NCBI GenBank assembly: GCA_932521035.1
Contig: OW051492.1
Span: forward strand, 10,230,001-10,294,000
Origin: Oscheius dolichura
Lineage: Eukaryota > Nematoda > Chromadorea > Rhabditida > Rhabditidae
DNA: 64,000 nt
Direction of reading: 5' to 3'
Below the pieces are notes generated by a model that was not told the DNA's origin, made no database searches, and saw only the letters and a program-made list of their open reading frames with translations. The position numbers and the translations under genes are program-made. Below, piece after piece: positions 35,746-48,296 of this stretch. The first letter of the stretch is position 1, and each line of letters opens with the position of its first letter.

Positions 35746-36359
35746 ATTTCTTATCGCGATTATTGACCTATTCAGCTATTGAGATTCTAAATTGAATCTT
35801 TTATTTGTAAATAGTTGTTGTATTGGTACATAATTATGTATGTAAATAAAAAATAAACTAGTATTCTACAAATGTGACTACGGTACTAGTGGAATGAGCT
35901 GGCTTTTGAATCCAAGGCGGGGGATTTGGAGCAGGAAATATCCCCCTGTCGGGACCTTCTTCCAAACTATCCTCCCCGCCAAAAGGTTACTGTAGAATCT
36001 CTTCTAGCCTCTTCCCAAAAAAAGATTGGGATTACTGTACATTTGCCTTCATGACCATTTCGGAAAAAAAGACCAATTTTTCCCGTGATTTTCCTCCCAT
36101 TTGACTGTGGGGTCTGCCCAAAGAGACAAATGTACGGTAATCCCTCTTTTTTTGTGGAAAAGCAGCCAAGTTTGAGCGTTAAATTCCTCGCAAGATGTTT
36201 TTACAGGTTCATGGAAGCGGTACCTCCTGTCTAATCCTGTAGCATCCGGCTAAAAAGCTGTTCTCCCTTCTAATTCCTTGAGTCGGTTCATTCTACTTGC
36301 AGTCTTCCAGCAGCTGGCCGGCACAGTCAACTCGTCTACCAGCCAAGATAGGCGACAAG
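35746..36359. other. Intergenic spacer with 3' UTR and PTP upstream region
   Basis: Contains AATAAA signals near 35844 and 35850 (3' end of the small basic protein gene) and repeated TACTGTA/TGTACGGTAA motifs. A TTGCAG and a TCTTCCAG at 36296-36310 may serve as spliced-leader acceptors for the phosphatase gene. Confidence 0.45.
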
Positions 36360-38078
36360 ATGAAGCAGTCGAAGCCTCCATCCCGCCAGCCGGTTCAAAA
36401 GGTTCGCCGGTCTACGAAGCGCAGCAAGGACGGCGCTGATCGAGAGCGTGAGAGGGAGAAGAAGGCCGTCCAGAGCGGCGATGACGATTGCCCGAAGGTC
36501 GAGCCGAAGAAGCAATTCCTGCAAAATGAGACCCTGAACAATTTCAACAAGATGGCCGAGAGCGATGTGGGACAGGCCACGGATCAGACCAAATTTCTCG
36601 AGAAACCGACCAGGGCTGACCCGCGGTTCCGTTGGTGTGAGAAAATTCTAATGATGGTACGTGATACTTTTGACCGTACCGTTCGTAAACGCGCTCCAGT
36701 CTAACCCGACCTCGCCCTTTCCAGAAACCTCAGAAAATTAACAAGGACTTCATCGAGGTCAAAGGCTATAAGCCGGGAAAGATCACCCAGGTTCACTACG
36801 AGAAGAACTATGACAGGAACCGGTATGATGACATCGTCTGCATCGATGCGACTCGGGTAGTGCTGAAGGAAAGGCCCCAGGATGACAACTACATCCACGC
36901 CAATTGGATGGTTATGCCGGATAACCAGAGATACATCTCGACCCAGGGACCGATTAGCTCTACCATTGAAGATTTCTGGCATATGCTCTATACGGAGAAG
37001 AGTAATGTCGTCGTTATGTTGACCGGCCTGGTTGATGATAAAGGTCAAAAAGTTAACTTTTGGAGTCTAGAAGATCTGGAATAGAAGAAAAAAAGCTTCA
37101 ATTTTGTGCGCCACAGTTAGACAGCCGATACGGCGTGTGAACTGTGGCGTCACAGGCAAATCGCGCGCGTCACAGTCCACACGCCACGAATTACCCGGCC
37201 ACAGTAACGCAGCGAAAACGCATTTTTGCATCGAATTAATGCCAATTTTTCAGATGAGAAGGTTTCCAAGTGCTCCTGTTACTATCCGCTGACTAGCTCG
37301 GAGGTGGTCACGTTTGGTATCTACAAGATCACCCGGAAGTCCCATGAGAAGGAACCGTTCCACGGTATCAATTGGTATACTCTACAAGTCGATCGTATCG
37401 ATGGCACCGGAACGGGTCCATTCACCGTCAATCATTTCATATATGATACGTGGACGGATCATACCGCACCGGAGTCGGCCATCCCGGCGGTTGGACTCTT
37501 CAAGCTCTCTCGGAAACTGTCTGCCGGCTTGCCGATTACCGTCCACTGTTCGGCTGGAATTGGTACATTTTACCTTATATTGATTTTTTACGTAAAAACT
37601 ACCGTATCACAAAAAAAAACTAAGCTGAGCGAACTGTGGCTTTTCATAGAAAATAATTTTCCTTCTTACAGGTCGGACCGCTACGTTTGTCGGAATTGAC
37701 TATGCTAGTCAGAGAATTGTCGAGAAGGGAGATAAGTTCAGTATGGTTGATGTGATCAAGGATTTGCGTAGTATGCGCCTCCATGCGATTCAGTCGGCTG
37801 TCCAGTATCTGTTTCTTCATGTCTGCCTGATTGAGCTCTACGCTCAGGAGGACGTCGTGCCCAAGACTGGAAAGTATTTGGTATTCATGAAGAATTATCA
37901 AACCGTGCTGAAGAGGTTCATTGAGAAGAATAGAAATATCCTATCGAAGCAGCAGGGAGGAGGAGGCGGCCAGACGTCCAGAGTCGAGCCGAGGGCCGGT
38001 GGCTCTGAACTGCAGCCGAAGAGCGGCAACTCGATCCTGCCCAAGCCGCCGAAGGACCCCAATCCCGTGTCTCAGTAA
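36360..38078 (+). CDS. Non-receptor protein tyrosine phosphatase (sperm-type)
   Basis: Exons 36360-36656, 36725-37043, 37254-37562 and 37672-38078 join in phase. A basic, Lys/Arg-rich N-terminal extension of about 65 residues precedes one PTP domain. Diagnostic motifs seen: the pTyr loop (NYDRNRYDDIVCIDATRV), the substrate stretch DDNYIHANW, TQGPISSTIEDFWHMLY, and the signature loop VHCSAGIGRTATFVGIDYA with catalytic Cys and Arg. The Q-loop region reads AIQSAVQYLFLH. The general-acid loop is WTDH instead of the usual WPD; the Asp is kept, so activity is plausible but possibly slower. A Gly/Pro/Ser-rich tail follows. Nematodes carry an expanded set of single-domain PTPs of this layout, many expressed in sperm. 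The second intron contains a copy of the palindromic repeat. The ATG was chosen as the first Met after the acceptor at 36310. Confidence 0.93.
37108..37208. repeat. Palindromic repeat in PTP intron
   Basis: GCGCCACAGTTAGACAGCCG + ATACGGCGTGTG + AACTGTGGCG, then a degenerate inverted unit (GTCACAGTCCACACGCCACG) and a variant half unit GCCACAGTAACGCAG. It lies wholly inside the second intron. Confidence 0.88.
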
Positions 38079-38343
38079 TCATCTCCGACCCGAGCAAGAA
38101 AATATGAACTATATCTTCAGTAAATGGTCTGGAGAATTAAGTGTTATATTTTTAATAGCTATATGTTTCTTTAATTTTCTTGTGTCTCTGAAGACGAAGA
38201 AGCGGGACGGGTGTAGATCATCTTACTGTAGGCGCCTACTACCGAATTGCAAAATCTGAAAGAAGTCATAATAAAGAAGGAATTGATGGAATTTTTCAAA
38301 TGATTTTTGTATTGTTAGACTCGTCGGAAAATTCTCTACAAAG

Positions 38344-41300
38344 TTACCGGCTCTGATTTTTGAAAAACATATTTTGTTCGGTAAATAATGGCCAAGAGTT
38401 CCCCACCGCAGTGAGTTCAAGACCGACAACTTTCAAATCTTCGCCACGAACCGGAAAATAAACTTTTGGGTTAGATTTTTCTGTTCTCATATTCACCAGA
38501 AAATTCTCTACAATACTGTCGCGGTAAATTTTAGAAAAAAGATTTTTTGCACCCCGAATTCCATTGAAAGCCACAGTTAGACAGTTAGACTGCCAAATAA
38601 CCCGGGAAAGAATCAAATGAAGACTTACCGTGCCCTGTCCGCCGTATGATAACTCAAGTAGGCCATTTTTATCGGGTGAAGACCCAACATCGTGTGATTA
38701 TAGATTTCAAAGGCTCTCTTTCGGCTGCCATCATACCAGAGATATTTGAAGGGCAGGTCTCTGAAAAGGAACCCCCTTCTCCGGTAGACTATCCCAATTA
38801 CTTGACATATTCCATCCCATCGAATATTTTACCCATGGCGAATTCAATCATCGCTCCTGTCTCCATCCAGACTTCTATCAAATTGGCAAAGAAGTCGAGC
38901 TTATGGGAAGGGAGGTATAGACTGAAGATTTGGAAGGGTACCGTAGATTTCAAGAAGTGAAACTCACAAATCTGAGGCTATTTTCTTGTTTGCTTTGAGG
39001 TAATACTCTCGAAAACTGATATTATTCCCATTTGCCTTCAAAATCTGAAAGAATACGTTTCAAGGAAGTTTTTGGGAGCTCGAGCTGTCTAACTGTGGCG
39101 CTTCGCCGTGTTACTACTGGCGACTAGCTATCTAACTGTGGCTCGTCCTCACCTGTTCCTGATACTCTTCCCAGCTCTTTTTATACTTCTCATCTAGTCG
39201 ATATTTGCTATCCATCAGGCTAAGAGTCTCGCTGACTTGATTCGGCTTCCACCACTGCCCAGCCGGATGAAGTGGATGTGGATTGATGACCTTCTCCAGG
39301 GGTAGTTCATACCAAACACTGAAGACGGAGTCATCCGCCAGGAAGAAATATCCTAAATTCTGATATTCCAGTTTAAAAAATTAGAGAACCCGTAACATTT
39401 TGTAGTCTCAAGTCCCGGACCTTGGAAATACAGTAACCATAGGCATAGCCGCCTCTCATCTCTTCTTTCGTAATATGGACAAAGTTTATCGGGTCAATTG
39501 GCGGTAGATCTTCTAAAAACGGGAAAAATAGCCAAGAAAATAGAATAAAAATACCATCAGAAGTCGTATTGACGGCCCAAGATCCACAGAAAATGGTAGC
39601 CTTGAAATATGGCGCGTATAACCGCTGGAGGAGGCCGATAACTGTCCGCCAACCTTTGTGCTGCCACCAGGGGAAATTAGCCATGATTACGAGGACCTGA
39701 AAGGGAGGATTTCATTATAAAACTGGAAAAAAAGACGGCAACAAGAAGCTTCCAAACTTAATTTTTTTTTCAGGAATTTTTTGCTGTCTAACTGTGGCGC
39801 TATGACCCAGTTCCTACCGTATTCATTTTCTGTTGTAGTCCTTTATTCTCCTTCACCAGTGTCATTAATTTCTCCGGTGAGGGTAAGAGAGCCTCCTTGG
39901 TTCCGTTCTCCACATCACACCAGTCCAGTACCTCTCCAAAGCCATCTATTGTCCTCGTAGCCCAGGAATAATCCTAAATTTCTCTTTTTTTTACCCAGTA
40001 ACTGGGAAAATAACCTCCTGACTGGGATGGTAGCTGACAAGACCGACGTCGAGATTAGTTAGACGGCAATTCTCGTATCTTTTGCCGCTGGCAGTGAGGA
40101 CAGCCTTCGTGGCGGGAACCATCTCGGGGAATTTGTACCCAAGGGCGGTTAACTGGTCCAGCCAGCCCTGGATAAGGTCTCTATCCCCCTGGAGGAAGAA
40201 TTCTTGCTCTCTAAAGAATTGGGTCCCAAGAGGAAAAGAACAAAACCTACACAAACTTATCTGCTAGCTCTAGAACACAGGCCTTGATCTCCTCTTGGCT
40301 ACAGGACCAAGAATGTAAGAATTGGACCATTTCTCCGGATTGGTGGTAGACTTCTCTGGGTAAATTGGGTACAAATTAAAGGAAAGATTACGTTTCTTGT
40401 TTAAAATCATTTAAATAGTTGTGACTGTTCCGAAATTGAACAGCATTGGCCGGGTAGAAGGCAACATTCTCACCTATTAGGTGCAACAGCTTCTGGCCGA
40501 AGTAGGAGCGCCAAATGTCCGTTACCCTGGAAAATTTGAGCTGGATTTTCTTCACAGGAATCAGCAGGAAAAAGAAAAACCATGGGTCCCACAACGAAAA
40601 TGCATTTAAAATACCGTATCCCTGGTGTTTCTCTCAAAAATCCAAATTTTTTAGCACTGGAGTAAAAAAGCGGGGGAATTCTGGGAATTCAAGAATGATC
40701 TTGAAACGAATATTGTTAAATTCTTGGTTTGGTCGTAGCGGGACCCATTGCTGAAGTATTGACCCTTTCAAAAAGAGCCACAGTAAGACAGCCGAAGCTG
40801 AAATACCTCTGAAACTTGTCCTAAATCCGCCCAATATCCCAACTTTTTGAATCCAAAGGTTCCCCACATTTTTCTTTATTTTTAGGACCAAAAATTCTTA
40901 CCTAAAGGTTACGGTAGTCGGTAGATAGAGTATAAAGAAGGCTTTATAATGGAAGAGAGTGTTCTGTGAGTTCCAGGGGGAATAGGTCCCCTGTTCCAGT
41001 ACAATAGACGGTACGACATCATTAAAAGTCACATTAAGACCTGTCTGCCTGTCAGCATATAGTAATCTGAACCGTTTTCTAATTAGAAATGGAGCATGGT
41101 TACCGGAAAATGGCGTCAACGTCGGGGTCATTGACGACGATGCCTTGTTGCACCGCTGGGCGGGTCATACTCCGACAGCTGATCATTCTATCCCGTCCAT
41201 TTGTGTGTCCTTCCAAATATTCGAGAGGGAAGCCTCTCGGCCACATATTATCGAAGCCGTAGAATCGGTAAGGGTTGAAGAGTTGCTCCGAAGTCAGGTT

Positions 41301-42941
41301 AGAAGCGGTCGTGTACCGTAGGCCGCTTATTGTCGCCTCATAGTCGAACTGCTTCAAACCGAGGTCTAAAAATGGCCATAAAATATCAATTTTCTTGTTC
41401 TTCATCTTTTTAACATACATATTAAACCTCTGTGAAGTTAAATTACCGTAATCCAAGGATTTTATAGGTTCAATTTGGCGCGCTAACTGCCCAAGGCGTC
41501 ATTATCCATCTTTCGAGGAATTTCAGAGCTCTAAGACGCAGGAAACGGTACAATTCGATATTTTACGGTAACTAGGGTCTTGCATGGAAAATAATTAAAG
41601 GAACCCACAGGGACCTCAGCGCAGGTGCAATGGTCCCGCAGAGACTGCACCCCATCAGGCAAACGCGTTTCTGTTTTGTGACAATACTGGTCACAGAAAA
41701 AGTGAAATTGGCTGAAACCTAGTTCATTCGATTCAGTTTTTGACGCTGGTTCTGATGCTGTATTCTGTTTTGCGTGAAAAGATGGATTTCTCTGCCCCAT
41801 TTTCTTCAGCTACAGTAACCCGCCTAGGCTTTCTTTAAGGCTTCCAGACTTTCAAATTACCGTACATTGTCGAGTTTAGGCTTCGGCTTAGAGAGGAAGA
41901 TTTATTTCATTTTTTAACTGGACAAGTTGGCAACGCGCCCCCTGGTTCGAAGACGGGCCTCTTTTAGCGCGCCAGGACCCGAAAAATCTACAAATTCGAA
42001 TACTTATAATATCCAGGATCCAGAGAGGAAGATCTACCTTTATTTTTAGCCCCATAGACTTACTGTAAGGTTTGTTATCGTCATCCGTGTCGTAGATCCA
42101 CTCGGCTCCATTCATAATAGCATAGAGATAGCCCAAATTCTTCCTGGTATAACTATTCAACGGTATCTGATCGCTGTATTCATCGAAGAGCTCTTTCTGC
42201 TTTGAAAGAGGCAGAAAATGAACATTATCGTGACTCCAATCATTTGGGGTCTTCTGATCTGCCACGACGACCACTGTCCAACCTTCAGTGGAAGCGAGTT
42301 TCTGGAGAAAAAGAAGATTTGAATAGGATTTTGAAGGATTTGGGTTAATTCTTAGACTCCAAGTCGGTAAACACGCTAATTTACCCTCCTCCGGAGGACG
42401 AGATGGACTGAACACCTAACAAATTTGACTGCAGTGGGGGATATGACTGATTTAAGCTCGAGCCCGGCACCCCGTCAAAACCTGTCTAAATGGCCGAGTG
42501 GCTCAAAATTAATATCGAAGGTTCGATCTCCGCGGGTAAAACTGTTTTTTGTTTTTTTTTCAAATCCTTTTTAGCTTTTTAGTGTTTGGTAGCATTCGAT
42601 CATATTCGAGAGCAAATGGGCCATACTTTCGGCCCGAAAGCCTTTCGGGTCATCCAGAGATAAACCGACCTTCACATCTTCTGTAGGATATTGTATCGAG
42701 GTGACGACAATCCACTTTACTCCTGGTATCATAGCCACAATTGGCCGCCCATTCAGTGATTTAGAACCATTTGTCTCACTAATTACTCGTGTTATAGGAC
42801 TGGAATTTCTCTTTTCCTTGAGAAGAAGACTGCTTCTTACCTATATTTTTCTGTGGTTTGAGGAAATTGTGAATAAACAACAATAATACCCGCAATTACA
42901 ACAATAATTAGTAGAAAATAATTACCCAATCCTTTCATCAT
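38344..42941 (-). CDS. DUF288 / STELLO-like type II membrane glycosyltransferase-related protein
   Basis: About 15 short exons on the - strand from ATG 42941. The N-terminus is a signal anchor (MMKGLGNYFLLIIVVIAGII). The conserved block follows: KWIVVTSIQYPTEDVKKLAS, GWTVVVVADQKTP.DWSH, IPLNSYTRKNLGYLYAI, WIYDTDDDN (a DxD-like acidic motif), GFDNMWPRGFPLEYL, RPAVQQGIVVNDPDVDA, GTYSPWNSQNTLFH, PTTVTFRVTDIWRSY. A C-terminal half continues through 39850-38629 (VLVIMANFPWWQHKGW.., GYFFLADDSVFSVWYE). The DUF288 family is expanded in nematodes and related to plant STELLO Golgi proteins; a Golgi or secretory location is expected. The last exon (38515-38344) joins in phase and ends at TAA, but part of a dispersed sequence may overlap it. 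It is convergent with the PTP gene, about 265 bp apart. Confidence 0.87.
42485..42545 (+). pseudogene. tRNA-like relic (A and B boxes) in DUF288 intron
   Basis: TGGCCGAGTGG matches the tRNA A-box and GGTTCGATCTCC nearly matches the B-box, 26-30 nt apart. The acceptor stem does not pair and the spacing is short for a full tRNA, so this is a degenerate tRNA or a tRNA-derived element. Confidence 0.5.
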
Positions 42942-44032
42942 TGTAAAAAAAGACAGGAGAAAAGGGAAACGAGAGACGGGGATGAGATCCCACGGATCAA
43001 CGCGTTGGCTTTACACGCAGCATTCTGTTACGGGGCGGCCTGATTGTTCAAATAATAAGCATTGATGGCAGGCGAGAAGTGTCATTATTCTGGCTGTGGG
43101 TCCGTTTTTCAGGTGTTGAAAGAGATTTCAAGCTCTAGAAGGCAAATGGACTATATCGTGAGACGTCCGTGTTGAATAATAATAATAAATACATGTATAG
43201 AAAAAAAAACATATATGAAGCAAACAAAAACATCCATATTCTGAGTAAATATAACATTTAGAAAGGTATTCAATATCAAACGAATGTGGAAAAAAAGAGA
43301 AAATGATAATTACAATGCTTGCATGCCGTCTTTCTGATTTTGGCTTTGCTTTTATTTTTCTTCGCAGTTTTTCTTCTTCTTGTCAGTAAATTCATTTGAT
43401 ACACGGATGTTTGATGTTATTTATATTTGTAAAATGCATTTTATAGTCAGCATTGCCTCTCGAAATCAAACAAATGAAATTTTAGAATCACTTTTGATAG
43501 AAATGCACTAAACTGTGAAATAAGCTAAAATAATATTGCTTCTTCGTTGTAAATCTACTGCATCATGACATCGGTATTACTTATCGTCAGAACAAAGTAT
43601 TCGGTGTGATTATAATGCCTATAAATGTATTCAATGACAAAAATGTGGAAGTATTAAACTTGCTTGCTGCACTTGTTTCAATTTCACGGTTTGAAATAGT
43701 GGGCATCAATGAAATCACAGGCAAAGGAGCGGCAGAGAGATTTCATTCCCTAAAAATTGAAGCTTCTGCTCATTTGTCATTTATTTTTGTGGTTTACACT
43801 GTTGTTGCTACTCGTTATTGTTTGCGCGACTGTCTGTTTTGTTTGGATTATAAAAACAAACAAGGTAGTCGATTTAATAGTAGTAATTTAGAAAGCAAAG
43901 CGATTTCTTTGATGCAGAGTGTATAGCTGCGAATGTTTTGAAAACATTCGTTGTACAACTTATGATTACTCTTTATTTCACTTTCATCTTTTATTCATAG
44001 TATGTTCATGAATTTTCAGTACGTTCGGAAAG
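42942..44032. other. Intergenic region, AT-rich
   Basis: Divergent spacer between the DUF288 gene (-) and the RRM gene (+). Base composition shifts to AT-rich here and stays so to about 54 kb. The 106-codon frame at 43606-43926 has no splice or family support. No palindromic GCCACAGTT repeats are seen in this stretch. Confidence 0.5.
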
Positions 44033-45002
44033 ATGGAAATCCCAACACACCGTCGGGATCGTACGGTCTATGTCAACAATATTATGAGATCCACAACAGA
44101 AGATGATTTGTTCACGTTGTTTCAAAGAGTAAGTGTATTTAATGATATTTCAATGGGACAATTTTAGGCTGGCCCCATTGAGAAGGTAATATTTAAAAAT
44201 GTGGATGGAACGCCTCAACATGCTCTAATTGTTTTCCGTCGAATGGAATCAGTCATGTTCACCCTCGAGAACGCCGATTATTTTGTTTTGAAGGGGCAAC
44301 AACTTGGAATTCGTGCTCTTAGGTACGTTGACAATGAGGTGTTTGCAATCATCTTGAATTTCAGAGAATCACAGCTGACCCTCAGGCCCAAAATGCCTCA
44401 TTCAACTGGTTACGAACGCGCTAAGCAGCACTGTTTCAATTTTGACTGTGACTACATTCAGCAATTTCGCCAGAATCCTCATGATAATGTATGTAATGCT
44501 CCACCTATGAGTCCCACCTGGCAAAGGTACTTTTACAACTTTATAGATATTCTTTTTTTTCAGCCCGCAAGAGCCACTTTCGCCCTTCTTGGCTCCGCCT
44601 CCTACACCTGTAGGCAGGCGTTCTAGAAGACCTCCACCGCTGCAGATTCCTCAAGTTATTCAAGGCAGATCCCAGGTCCCAAGTTATTCAAGGCAGATCT
44701 GGGTGTCTGCAGAACAACGTGACGGTATCAATTTTTTGAGTTGTAAATTATTTCGCTTTAGCTGTTCCTGAGCCATTCACAGCTCCTCCGTTTTCTGCTC
44801 CACCAAATCCTTACAAGTCTAATCGTTTCGTCTTTCCGAGCTACTCTCCAACGTTGGACCAATTTCCTGGAATGTTTGACAGTAGCGACAAGATAAACGC
44901 ATGGCTCAATGTAAGATTTTGATTAACTTTTTAGCAACACGTCCATTATTTCAGATGAGTCCACATGCTGGCAACTTCGACGCTATCCCTAAGAAGAAAT
45001 AA
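44033..45002 (+). CDS. RBM7-like single-RRM RNA-binding protein
   Basis: Exons: 44033-44128, 44168-44322, 44365-44526 (approx), about 44564-44723, 44761-44910 and 44955-45002. The N-terminal RRM reads RTVYVNNI (RNP2-like) ..TTEDDLFTLFQRAGPIEKV, ALIVFRRMESVMFTLE (RNP1-like, weak), GIRALR. Order and spacing match RBM7/RBM11, whose RBM7 is the RNA-binding subunit of the NEXT nuclear exosome adaptor. The C-terminal half is Pro/Ser-rich (SPFLAPPPTPVGRRSRRPPP) with a late conserved-looking stretch SYSPTLDQFPGMFDSSDKI. A TTTTCAG ends 13 nt before the ATG, suggesting trans-splicing. An exact 20-nt duplication at 44652 and 44680 is offset by 28 nt, so its two copies are read in different frames. Other single-RRM proteins such as RNP-8 are possible relatives. 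Confidence 0.83.
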
Positions 45003-46723
45003 GTTTAAGTCCACATCTTCAAATCAACCTTGTAAATGATTTGTTTTGTTCATTGTACATGACATGAACTACGTTTGATTATTGCTTGTTAAATTTCGTT
45101 GTGTTTTTATAATAATAAAATTTGATCTTCTTTGTAAGGATTTTCATGGCATAACCATCACAAAAAAAATAAACTTCTCCTGGGCACAAATTGGTGGAGA
45201 AAGTTTTCATCAAAGGGTCCCCCCTTCTACTTTTTTTGAGAATGACTGAAATTCAATTTTTATGTTGTTTTTGTTGCAGGCAACCACTTTTCTAGATAAT
45301 TTAAAACTGATGGATCATTTTAAAATGATTTCAGCTATTGAAAAATGCGTCTTGACCACTTTCAAGCGATATTTTCTTTATACGTCAAAATGCTTCAATT
45401 TCTGCTCAATTTTTTTATAATATTGTTGCGTATAACTTAATCTATATTGGAAATTTTTTGAGAAGAAATAAAATGTAAAAAAAAATCGGCTTTTGAAAAA
45501 TTGCTGCTGCCGCACTCGTAAAGTCTCGGCAGCTGATTCCCTTGACCTCCCCTCGCTACCGTAGCGCAAGGAACATGCTAATCCAAGGCAAAAATTGGTC
45601 TGGAGAGTTCCTTTAAAGTGCTATGGTATCCGTTTGTCTGTCTGTGCGTTGACATGTTTTTTTGATCGATTTCGAGGTGCAGCGCGAAGCGGGCAGGCGC
45701 GTGGTCGGAGAGGTCGCGGGTTTGGGGCGCTCAAAGCTTTTAAAACGCGTTTTGCGAACCCCCGAAGCCGGGAAAAAGCTAGAGAAAGTTGGCAAATGTG
45801 TCTGTTAGCTATTGATGGCGATTGCTCACTTTTATAGCAAAAATCTATAAAAAGTACCATGCGTGAGTTTGGCTATCCCCTCTTTAAAGCAAAGGAGAAG
45901 GGAATAAAGAAGAGTTTTATTGCAGAGGGAATACGACGAAGGAGGGGACGGAGACGACTGGTAGAGGGGAAACGACACAGGAAGGAGCGATGGATGGGGA
46001 AGAGACGGACCACAAGACAACAAGAGGCTGAACGGGGAACACAGAGATAACACGATTAGTAGAACTAATGAGGAAATGATAGAAGGTACCTCGAAAGGCG
46101 ATCGTCACAACAAACGACAAAATGAAAACACCTAGAACGGAAGAGGGAAATTGACGTTATCTTCATTGGGTAGGACCCTTTTCATATAAGAAATAACCCT
46201 TCAGCCTGGAAATCACCTGCTGTGGCCTTGTCCTGGTCTTTCTCCCCTTCGGCTTCGGGAAATTTTTGCATAGATGATGGAAAAAGAGAGGAACAGGCCA
46301 AGGTGAGAGAAGAAGAACCACCGAATGAGTCGAGCAGCAAAGACTCGCCGACGGCGATGACCCACAGAACTCTCGGAGAGGAGACGAAGACGACGGAGGT
46401 GTGAATACGACAAGGGAATAGATGATGGATGGGAAGATGACTTTTTTTGTCTATTAGTGCACATCCTCATATGTTCTTACAATTTAGCCATAGCTTTCTT
46501 ATTCCTGGGCCAATCTGATGGAAAAACAATTTCTGTTTAGATGTGCCTTGTTGGCTAGGTGTATCCGTTCCTCTTGTTTACCTGAAAACTTTTCTCAAGA
46601 AATAACAGCCGGTATAATTTTTCAGTCATATCCTAAGGGCAGTGTCTGCAAAGAAAAACTCCCAAATCCTTCCATTTTCAGCTCTGTGTTCATTTATACT
46701 AGTAAGTTACAGCCATCAAACAT
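45003..46723. other. Intergenic region with repeat arms and purine-rich stretch
   Basis: Contains the RRM gene 3' UTR, one arm of the CCCGTA/CTCGGCAG family near 45508, a GC-rich block at 45660-45780, and a strongly purine-rich + strand from 45890 to 46110. Frames at 45859-46050 and 46222-46404 are open but low-complexity (Arg/Glu-rich). The latter, ending TTEV, has an upstream TTGCATAG acceptor and could be a small exon; I cannot support a gene. Confidence 0.4.
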
Positions 46724-48296
46724 TTATTGCTTTTCTTCAACACTGCCTCCACTTTTCCCGTAGTTTAGCTCATTGCTCAAAACGATAAGAGAGGACCTTT
46801 TATTCTGATCGTTTTTAATATTTTTTGCCCGGAAATGCTGTCGGCATGCGCTGTTGATATTTCTTATCCTCCAAATGTTTGACTCGGAAGGCGGGGGGTG
46901 GCACGGCTCCCGTTTTATCCCTCGGCGGGACAACTCTCGCGCCACTTGAACCGGTACTCTAAATGTTTCTTTTTTCCATTTCAACAAGAAATTTACATTA
47001 GATCCAATTATTGAAGACGCCTTGTAGGAGGAGGATTTCTTTTTCTGGAATTTATAAGGAGGAGAATTCGAGTCCAAAGGGTAGCGGGCGCCTTTAGCCG
47101 ATGGATTGAAGGGCGGGACAACGGCTATTGGCGAAGGGTCTAGGTATTCTTGATATTGACGAGAGGATACTGAAATGTGACTTATTTGGTTCATACTATC
47201 CTTGGAATTTCATGGAATAGACCTGCACCTGCTTTTTGCACTACAGTATTGCTAACGAGAACGGTGCGTAAACAGCGAGCGGCGGACAATTCTCTGGCCA
47301 AATTTGCAATTTTTATCGTGTTTTTCTCCAGGTTTTTGATATTTTCACGATTTTTGATTTAGTTATTCGTACTCCCCAGTAAATTCTGAACATTATATAC
47401 CCAAATTTACAATAAATTGCTTCTCTTATCCTTATTTTGAGGTTAAAACTCACTGACGTCCCTCCAAGGCGGCCTGCCATCCAGTCGAGATGGTTTTTTC
47501 CTAGAAGTTGACGACTTTGATCTAGTCCTGGATCTATGTCTATGTACCTCCACTAAAATACTTATTTTTTATTGGATTACAGCAGAAGTTCTACCAATTT
47601 CCGAGGTAGCTCGCCTACTGGACTCCGCTGGATAGGTATCCACTCGGTGCATGCTCCGCTTCCTTTTCTTCTTCTTCTTTTTAGCTACACGGGGATTCCA
47701 TGGGGTTACGGGACGACGCGAGCTGTGGACTGACGGCTCGCGGGGATGATAACTCCTTCGGCGATTTCTCCTCGAGTGGGAGGTTGGGGGAAGGTGATAG
47801 GGTGATCTTATATGATCTCCATGGATGGGTAAAGGCTGCTGATTAATGACTCCATCACTGTAGGAGCTCCTCCTAACGGTATAAACTTCTGCTCCTCCTG
47901 AACTGATGGCTATTGAGTGCCGCCGTCTTCTTGTAGGCGACAGCGAGTGAGTTCTGCTGGGTAGAGGCGTCCATTCTTCTAAAAAATAAACAATTAATAT
48001 TGTTGTATTCATAAAATTATATAATATATAAGAAATATGTTAAAATGTATAAAAACTGAACAATTTAGCCTGTTTTCACTATTTCTACCCTTCACAACCC
48101 CCACCTGCACAAATCTTGCCTGGGCCACACAGTAAATCATCAAAAGACTGGCCCCAACTGCTGTATGGCGATGCTGAAACGTAATAAACAATAATTAGTA
48201 GGTATTATGGTGAGAATCATATAAAATATACAATAAAATACAATAAATCATAAGAAACTTACTAGCTTTATGGTGTCTTGAGGTGCGCGAGCCCAT
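46724..48296 (-). CDS. Arg/Ser-rich basic protein, unknown function
   Basis: From ATG 48296 (MGSRTSRHHKA) the exons go to one near 48176-48105 (SPYSSWGQSFDDLLCGPGK), one at 47980-47600 (EEWTPLPSRTHSLSPTRRRR, a KKKKKKRKR run, ending SEI), a short exon near 47555-47455 (EVHRHRSRTRSKSSTSRKK), and a last exon of about 150 codons from 47172 to 46724. All junctions are phase 1. The last part is PFNPSAKGARYPL..KFQKKK, then VNFLLKWKKETFRVPVQVA. TTTATT at 46720 gives AATAAA on this strand. The product is about 340 residues, very basic, with nuclear-localisation-like runs, no signal peptide and no membrane segment. SR-rich pieces resemble splicing or chromatin-bound proteins, but no RRM or known domain is visible. 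MGSR could be myristoylated, though the context does not favour it. Confidence 0.62.

Noticed and set aside
1151..37200. CRISPR array or bacterial-type repeat because of the frequent GCCACAGTTAGACAG units
   Set aside because: The units occur in both orientations at irregular distances, within introns of a eukaryotic genome, and have no uniform spacers or cas genes.
43606..43926. 106-codon frame upstream of the RRM gene
   Set aside because: AT-rich composition and no conserved motif; it lies in the spacer before the RRM gene start and does not connect to it.
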